From UBA2387 sp019454665 (lineage in GTDB: Bacteria; Armatimonadota; Fimbriimonadia; Fimbriimonadales; Fimbriimonadaceae): a stretch of DNA of 64,000 nucleotides. Position numbers and translations under genes: made by a program. The notes under the pieces are model-generated. The model was not told where the DNA came from and did no database searches. It was given only the letters and a program-made list of their open reading frames with translations. The DNA lies in NCBI GenBank assembly GCA_045862995.1, contig BTVX01000002.1, forward strand, positions 201,740 through 265,739, given 5' to 3'. Positions within the stretch are counted from its first letter, which is position 1, and every line of letters starts with the position of its first letter. This document shows, one piece after another, positions 59,153 to 64,000 of the stretch.

Positions 59153-61015
59153 CTAGCTGGTCGCCACGCGGTGGTCCATCGTGGCCGAAGGCATCACGAA
59201 CTTGAAGCCATGACCCTTGACTCCGCGGAGCAGGTCTCGGAGACGAGCCGGCTCGCGGAACCAGTGGAAGTACATGCCAGCCCATCCGTCGCGGACCACC
59301 TTGTGGGCGCCGGCTCGGAGCACGAGGTCGGCGACATCCGACGGCGGCTGCTGGGCGAACCCGGTGATGTCCACGTAGCCGATGGTCTCGGGCAGGCGCT
59401 TCATGCCGAACACGTCAATCACAGGATACGGGATCTTCTGCTGCAGGTAGCGCAGGCTGCCATTCTGGTCGGTCGAGAAGTACAATCCGCGGCATAGGCT
59501 GTAGCCGAACTGGGAGGAGAACGCCTGGAAGTTCACAGGCGAAGCCAGGTAGTGCGGCGTGACCCATCCGGTCGGCTGCCAGTTGCCTGCGGCCTTCAGC
59601 AGGCTCTTGCCCTTGTTGACTCGGTCGTTCGCCCATGCCAGCGAGTCCTCGGGGACCGGGCCGACGAGTTGCTGTTCGCCGCGCTCGTTGAGAACGACGC
59701 GGAAGAACTCGAAGTCGGGGCCGCTCGTGCCGTCGTAGGGGTTCAGGACGCTTCCGTACTGGTGCGTCCAGCCGTGTTGGATGATCTGGCCGCCCTTGCT
59801 CACCATGTACTTGAGCGCGTTGACAAAGGCCGTGTTCTTCTTGATCGGCGTCGCGACCGGCGAACCGTCGTTGTACGTGCCCAGCGGGTCCCTGTACTCG
59901 GGGATGACGCAGACCACGAACGGCACGTTCTCTGCCTTGAACACGTCGGCCAAGGCGCGAAGGTTCGCAGGCGGCACGTTCGGGTGGACGTCCTCGACGC
60001 GGATGAACGCCTGGTACTTGGTCACGGCGCCCGAGTTCATCACGTCGTGGAACAGGTCGTAGACGGCCAGCGAGCGGTCCATGTTCGTGATCCACGAGAC
60101 GTAGGTGAAGGGGTTGTCGGCGACGTACCACAGGTTCGCACCCTTGGTGACGTAAGGGGCCGTCTGGCCGAGTTGGTGCTTGAGCGTCGCCTTGACCGAA
60201 GCGAGCACGGGGTTCTGGACTTGGGTGACGCCGACCACCGGGTCGTAGGTCTCCTTGGCCAGGTTGACGCCCTTGTACTCGACCATCGTGTGGGCGACCG
60301 AGCCGTCGAGGTTCAGGAAGCGGAACCCGAACTTGTTCTCGAAGTCCGTGTTGTACGCGGTCATGTCGGGCACCCAGGCGATCTGCCACAGGTTGTAGCC
60401 GAACCACATCATGGGCTTCTCGGTTTCCAAAACGTCCGTCTTGAACGATTGGGGAAGCGGGTTGTTGTAGTAGATGCCGAAGTAGTAGACGGCATCGTAC
60501 GATTCCATCTCGTTCTCGACGTACTGCTCGACCGGCTTCAGCACGCTGGTGGCGTTGAAGTGGGTCATCAGGTTGGTCAGGTGTTGCCCGTAGAGGCTTC
60601 CCATCCAGCCCGCTTGGTCGGCGGAATCGTACAGGATCAGGGCCTTCTTGGCTTCGGCGGCGAAGGCGAAGGGGTGGGTCGGCTTCGGGCGGTGGGCCTT
60701 GGCTTCGATGGCGCCGACCACGTCGCGGTTCTCCCGGCTGACGTTCCGGGACTCGATGGTGCCCGTGTCTCCGCCGCCCGCATAGTACGGAACGGTGCGG
60801 GTCCAAGGCGTAACGATGGACATGCGGGGCTTGCCGTCTTGCGTTCGCTCACCGACCTGCTGCTCTCGGCCGACTGCGAACTGCTCGACCTGGTCCGGGC
60901 AGAAGCGTCCGACGTCGTTCGGACACGCCGAGACCGCCGCGGCGAGCGCGAGCGCGAGAACACTCGCCGCACCAGCCCTGACGGACCGAGTTTGGTGTTT
61001 GGGGTAGTTAGACAT
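59153..61015 (-). CDS. Secreted DUF2334 polysaccharide-deacetylase-like protein
   Basis: A 620-residue exported protein with a signal peptide ending near AVSAC. The C-terminal half matches DUF2334, a branch of the polysaccharide deacetylase superfamily: FIRVEDVHPNVPPANLRALADVFKAENVPFVVCVIPEY, then GGQIIQHGWTHQYG, with the HxxxH-like histidines and the aspartate in EDVH. The N-terminal half (ALILYDSADQAGWMGSLYGQ) resembles the glutamine-amidotransferase-like domain fused to such proteins. The target is probably an exopolysaccharide. The start at 61015 is fixed by AAAGGAGT 8 bases upstream, not the longer frame. It ends in a strong terminator. Confidence 0.87.
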   Translation of the reverse strand: MSNYPKHQTRSVRAGAASVLALALAAAVSACPNDVGRFCPDQVEQFAVGREQQVGERTQDGKPRMSIVTPWTRTVPYYAGGGDTGTIESRNVSRENRDVVGAIEAKAHRPKPTHPFAFAAEAKKALILYDSADQAGWMGSLYGQHLTNLMTHFNATSVLKPVEQYVENEMESYDAVYYFGIYYNNPLPQSFKTDVLETEKPMMWFGYNLWQIAWVPDMTAYNTDFENKFGFRFLNLDGSVAHTMVEYKGVNLAKETYDPVVGVTQVQNPVLASVKATLKHQLGQTAPYVTKGANLWYVADNPFTYVSWITNMDRSLAVYDLFHDVMNSGAVTKYQAFIRVEDVHPNVPPANLRALADVFKAENVPFVVCVIPEYRDPLGTYNDGSPVATPIKKNTAFVNALKYMVSKGGQIIQHGWTHQYGSVLNPYDGTSGPDFEFFRVVLNERGEQQLVGPVPEDSLAWANDRVNKGKSLLKAAGNWQPTGWVTPHYLASPVNFQAFSSQFGYSLCRGLYFSTDQNGSLRYLQQKIPYPVIDVFGMKRLPETIGYVDITGFAQQPPSDVADLVLRAGAHKVVRDGWAGMYFHWFREPARLRDLLRGVKGHGFKFVMPSATMDHRVATS

Positions 61016-61078
61016 CCGTAGACTCCTTTCGATGGCCAACCGGACCTTGCCGGTGGGTTACTGAAAGGATGGCTGTCC

Positions 61079-61097
61079 GACCCCCCTGGGGGGAGTC
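61079..61097. repeat. GC-rich palindrome between gyrA and DUF2334 gene
   Basis: CCCCCC at 61081-61086 faces GGGGGG at 61088-61093 with flanking GA and TC. Without a T run it is at best a weak terminator for gyrA. It may instead pause transcription or be unrelated. Confidence 0.3.
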
Positions 61098-61163
61098 CTC
61101 GTTTCTATGCCCGCGAGGTTGCGCGCCTAGTCTGGGGGACGCCCATCGGAAGGCTTCGGCTCC

Positions 61164-63641
61164 CTATTCTTCCGAATCCGTCTCGTCGTCGCCCTCTGGG
61201 TTTTCGCCGTCGTCCGCATCGCGGATCAGGCGCGCGATCGAAGCCACCTTGTCGCCATCGCCCAATTGGATCAACTTGACCCCCTGCGCGATGCGGCCGA
61301 CTTGCCGGATGTCCTTGACCTTCATTCGGATGCCCTTGCCCAGCGTGGTCATGACCAGCAGGCGATCGTCGTCCGAGACCACTTCGGCGCCCACGATGGG
61401 GCCGGTCTTTTCGGTCACGTTCATGGTCAGGATGCCCGACCCGCCGCGTCCCTGCGGCCGGTACTCGCTGACGGCGGTGCGCTTGCCGTACCCGTGTTCG
61501 CCCACGACGAGCAGCTCTTCGCCTCCGCTGATCGCGACGGCGGAGACGATGTGGTCGCCCTCGTGCTTGAACGTGATGGCCTTCATGCCGCCAGCGGCGC
61601 GCGACCGACCGCGAACCTGCTTCTCGGCGAATCGAATCGAGAGGCCCTGGCGCGTCACGATCAGCACATCGTCCTTGCCCGAGGTGAGCAACACCCACCC
61701 GAGCTCGTCGCCTTCCTCGATGTCGAACGCGATGAGGCCGTTCGCCCGAAGGTTGGCAAAGGCCGAGAGTTCGGTGCGTTTGATCTCCCCGTACTTGGTG
61801 ATCATGCACAGATAGCCATCGCCCGTGATGTTCTTCACGCTCAGAGTCGCCGTCACCCGCTCGCCACCTTCGATGGCGATGTAGTTGATGACGGGCATGC
61901 CCTTGGCGTACCGACCGGATTCGGGGATGTCGTAGGCACGCAGACGGTAGACGCGCCCGCGGTCGGTGAAGAAGAGGATGTAATGGTGCGTGTTGACCTG
62001 GAACAGGTGGGCTGGCTCGTCGTCCGGCTTCATCACGCTCTTGAGGCCCTTGCCGCCGCGCTTCTGCTGGCGGTACGCGTCGATGCTGACCCGCTTGATG
62101 TAGCCGTCTCGGCTGATCGAGATGATGGCGTCTTCTTCGGGGATGAGGTCTTCGTCGGTGAACTCGCCTGCTTCGCGGGCGATGATCTTGGTCCGCCGCT
62201 CGTCGCCGTGCTTGTCGCGCATGGCGACGATCTCGTCGCGGAGCACCTTGTTCAAGCGCACGGTGCTCGTGAGGATGTCGGTCAAGTCGAGCGACCGGCG
62301 CAGCGCTTCCATGTAGGCCCGCTGCAGTTCGCTTTGGTCCAAGATGGTCAGGCGCCGCAACGGCATGTTGAGAATGGCGTTCGCCTGCAAGGGCGACATG
62401 CCGAATTCGCGCACCAACCGAACACGGGCGACGCCCGTGTCTTGGCTCGAGCGGATGAGCGCGATGATCTCGTCGAGGAACCGGCGGGCGATCTGGTAGC
62501 CCTCGTTGATGTGGACTTCCTCGATCGTGCGGTACAGCTCGTACTTGGTGCGCCGGATGATGACGTCGCGGCGGTGCGCGATGTAGTGGTCCAGCAGCGG
62601 GAGGAGCGCCGTCACGCGGGGCGCACCCTCGGCCAGCGACAGCATGATCACGCCGAACGTCTGGCGGAGCGCCGTGTGCTTGAGCAGGTAATTGAGCGCC
62701 TTGTTGGGCTGGATGTCGCGGCGAACGTAGATCTCGACACGCATGCCGCGCTTGTCGGAGTAGTCCTCGACCCCCGTGATGCCGTCGAACTTCTTGTTAC
62801 GGGCGATGTCGGCAATGGCCTTCACCAGGTTGGTTTTGTTGACCTGATACGGCAACTCGGTGACCACGATGATGCTGCGGCCTCCGTCGCCGACCTCGAT
62901 CATCGTCTTGGCCTGCATCACGATCGAGCCGCGGCCCGTGGTGTAGGCGTCCTTGATGCCCTTCATGCCCATGATCGTCCCGTAAGTGGGGAAGTCGGGC
63001 CCGGGGAGGTGCTCCATCACGTCCTCCAACGTGCACTCGGGGTTCTCCAAGCGGTGGAGGATCGCGTTGCACACCTCGGTGAGGTTGTGGGGCGGCATGT
63101 TGGTGGCCATGCCGACCGCAATGCCTTGCGAGCCGTTGCAGAGAAGGTTGGGGAACTTGGCCGGGAGGCAGACGGGCTCGAGTTGGGTCTGTAGGTAGTT
63201 GTCCACCCAATCCACTGTCTCGCGGTCCAGGTCTTCCAGCATCTCCATGGCCAGATGCGTCAAGCGGACCTCGGTGTACCGTTCGGCCGCGGGGGAGTCG
63301 CCGTCGATCGAGCCGAAGTTCCCTTGGCCCTGGATCAGCGGATAGCGCATGCTGAACGGCTGAGCCATGCGGACCAGCGTCGGGTAGATGACCTGGTTGC
63401 CGTGCGGGTGGAAGTTGCCGCTGGTGTCGCCCGTGACCTTCGCCGACTTGGTGTAGGCGCTGTCGGGCGATAGGTTCAGCAGCCGCATCGCGTAAAGGAT
63501 GCGTCGTTGAACGGGCTTGAGTCCGTCGCGCACGTCCGGCAGGGCGCGCGCGATGATGACGGACATCGCATAGTTGACATACGAACGCCCAAGTTCCTCT
63601 TCGACGTTGACAACGGAAATCGTGGGATCGAGTTCAGCCAA
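61164..63641 (-). CDS. gyrA: DNA gyrase subunit A
   Basis: An 825-residue topoisomerase subunit. The breakage-reunion domain starts EELGRSYVNYAMSVIIARALPDVRDGLKPVQRRIL, and the catalytic tyrosine is Tyr122 in AERYTEVRLT. The C-terminal pinwheel includes the GyrA box QKRGGKG, which marks it as gyrase rather than topoisomerase IV. The tail is acidic. The quinolone-binding loop reads HPHGNQVIYP, with Gln at the position of E. coli Ser83 and Pro at that of Asp87. The start is TTG; no ATG is available nearby. gyrB is not in this window. Confidence 0.95.
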   Translation of the reverse strand: MAELDPTISVVNVEEELGRSYVNYAMSVIIARALPDVRDGLKPVQRRILYAMRLLNLSPDSAYTKSAKVTGDTSGNFHPHGNQVIYPTLVRMAQPFSMRYPLIQGQGNFGSIDGDSPAAERYTEVRLTHLAMEMLEDLDRETVDWVDNYLQTQLEPVCLPAKFPNLLCNGSQGIAVGMATNMPPHNLTEVCNAILHRLENPECTLEDVMEHLPGPDFPTYGTIMGMKGIKDAYTTGRGSIVMQAKTMIEVGDGGRSIIVVTELPYQVNKTNLVKAIADIARNKKFDGITGVEDYSDKRGMRVEIYVRRDIQPNKALNYLLKHTALRQTFGVIMLSLAEGAPRVTALLPLLDHYIAHRRDVIIRRTKYELYRTIEEVHINEGYQIARRFLDEIIALIRSSQDTGVARVRLVREFGMSPLQANAILNMPLRRLTILDQSELQRAYMEALRRSLDLTDILTSTVRLNKVLRDEIVAMRDKHGDERRTKIIAREAGEFTDEDLIPEEDAIISISRDGYIKRVSIDAYRQQKRGGKGLKSVMKPDDEPAHLFQVNTHHYILFFTDRGRVYRLRAYDIPESGRYAKGMPVINYIAIEGGERVTATLSVKNITGDGYLCMITKYGEIKRTELSAFANLRANGLIAFDIEEGDELGWVLLTSGKDDVLIVTRQGLSIRFAEKQVRGRSRAAGGMKAITFKHEGDHIVSAVAISGGEELLVVGEHGYGKRTAVSEYRPQGRGGSGILTMNVTEKTGPIVGAEVVSDDDRLLVMTTLGKGIRMKVKDIRQVGRIAQGVKLIQLGDGDKVASIARLIRDADDGENPEGDDETDSEE

Positions 63642-64000
63642 AGCTCTTACCTGGGGGCCACGCGCAGCGCGCCGTCTCTAATGGACGAATGGGCTGGTCC
63701 AATTGTACCCGCCTGGGAGCCTGTTGGTGCTCGCAGGGACCTTGGCCGGGCTCCTCATTGTGACGGTTGGAGGCCGTTCGTCACCCTGGGCCCGCGCCTC
63801 CCGACCTTTCGTTTTGTCGGGGTGAATGGCGGCGCGGTGTCGAAGGGGCGCCTGCCCGCTTTGTCCGCTTCGAGTCGCCCGGCATGATGCCGCCTCCCCA
63901 AGGGCGAAAGACGCTCGGGCCGGGCCGTCAGCGTGACGGAGGGAAGTTTCGTCACCCTTGTATGGTCCAGGAGTGCGTTCGGGTGTAGTCTTGAGCGCAG
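63642..64000. other. Region upstream of gyrA with partial repeat and edge promoter
   Basis: A 359-base stretch with no supported gene. On the minus strand TACAAT at 63707-63702 could start gyrA with a leader of about 53 bases; AGGTAAG precedes the TTG. Bases 63856-63936 include TTTGTCCGCTTCGA, CCCAAGGGC and GTCAGCGTGACGG, a degraded relative of module D. TAGTCT at 63986-63991 ends 9 bases before the right edge and may be the -10 box of a plus-strand gene starting just outside the window. Confidence 0.4.

Noticed and set aside
59552..61021. Long plus-strand open frame opposite the DUF2334 gene
   Set aside because: High G+C produces long antisense frames. The translation is rich in Arg/Val/Asp without any domain, whereas the minus strand encodes a recognisable secreted protein with a Shine-Dalgarno and terminator.
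61016..61039. Start of the DUF2334 protein at 61039 (MAIERSLR)
   Set aside because: That frame runs through the AAAGGAGT ribosome site; the ATG at 61015 is correctly spaced and followed by a signal peptide.

Overview
The window is high-GC, densely coded bacterial DNA with no rRNA, tRNA, CRISPR array, phage genes or insertion sequence. The gene set suggests a member of the Armatimonadota, probably Fimbriimonadia-like. It combines a PEP-CTERM surface protein, a dockerin-tailed beta-propeller protein, several lipoproteins and a bacterial alpha-2-macroglobulin with ordinary Gram-negative housekeeping genes (hfq, miaA, dapF, gyrA). This placement is an inference from content, not a phylogenetic result.

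Layout. 1-4.6 kb: the cut end of a helix-hairpin-helix protein, a LysM/SH3/NlpC-P60 wall hydrolase, and a glycogen debranching enzyme overlapping a small protein. 4.6-8.8 kb (minus strand): two lipoproteins, a ubiX/epimerase pair, another lipoprotein and a DUF985 cupin. 8.9-11.3 kb: a secreted caspase/CHAT-like protein overlapping a secreted PepSY-like protein, in locally AT-richer DNA. 11.3-15.7 kb (minus): a branched-chain amino-acid type ABC operon livJ-livH-livM-livG without livF. 15.8-20.6 kb: surface and envelope genes (membrane protein, exopolysaccharide sugar transferase, GNAT, PEP-CTERM protein, dockerin/SBBP protein). 20.6-23.4 kb: aldo/keto reductase, ACT protein and aspartokinase, all overlapping. 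23.4-24.3 kb: repeat array R1. 24.3-31.0 kb: a tightly overlapping operon of polytopic membrane protein, alpha-2-macroglobulin and VanW. 31.0-31.5 kb: repeat array R2. 31.5-33.9 kb (minus): ABC exporter and small kinase. 34.0-37.2 kb: a GH38-like glycosidase, then a Phd/VapC toxin-antitoxin pair. 37.2-42.4 kb: nitroreductase, ThuA-like protein, SRPBCC protein, peptide-binding lipoprotein and RqcH. 42.4-43.2 kb: repeat array R3. 43.2-50.6 kb: beta-CASP RNase-like protein, PilZ, ECF sigma factor with partner, PhyH-type oxygenase, purine permease, purD and a P-loop kinase. 50.6-64 kb: secreted glycosidase, family 5 uracil-DNA glycosylase, surface carbohydrate protein, miaA-hfq-dapF, lipoprotein, penicillin acylase family, DUF2334 protein and gyrA.

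Two genome-scale signals stand out. First, many operon heads carry a TANNNT box 6-9 bases before the start codon, often with no Shine-Dalgarno, which is the layout expected for leaderless mRNAs. A few genes instead have a -35/-10 promoter and a long leader. Second, three intergenic arrays (R1-R3) are built from shared hairpin modules. One module, found four times, has paired changes in both arms of its stem, so its structure appears to be conserved.

The best candidates for undescribed biology are the secreted CHAT-like/PepSY-like pair at 8.9-11.3 kb, the membrane protein/alpha-2-macroglobulin/VanW operon at 24.3-31.0 kb, and the covarying hairpin repeat. All functional assignments come from reading translated sequence and motifs; no database search was run.
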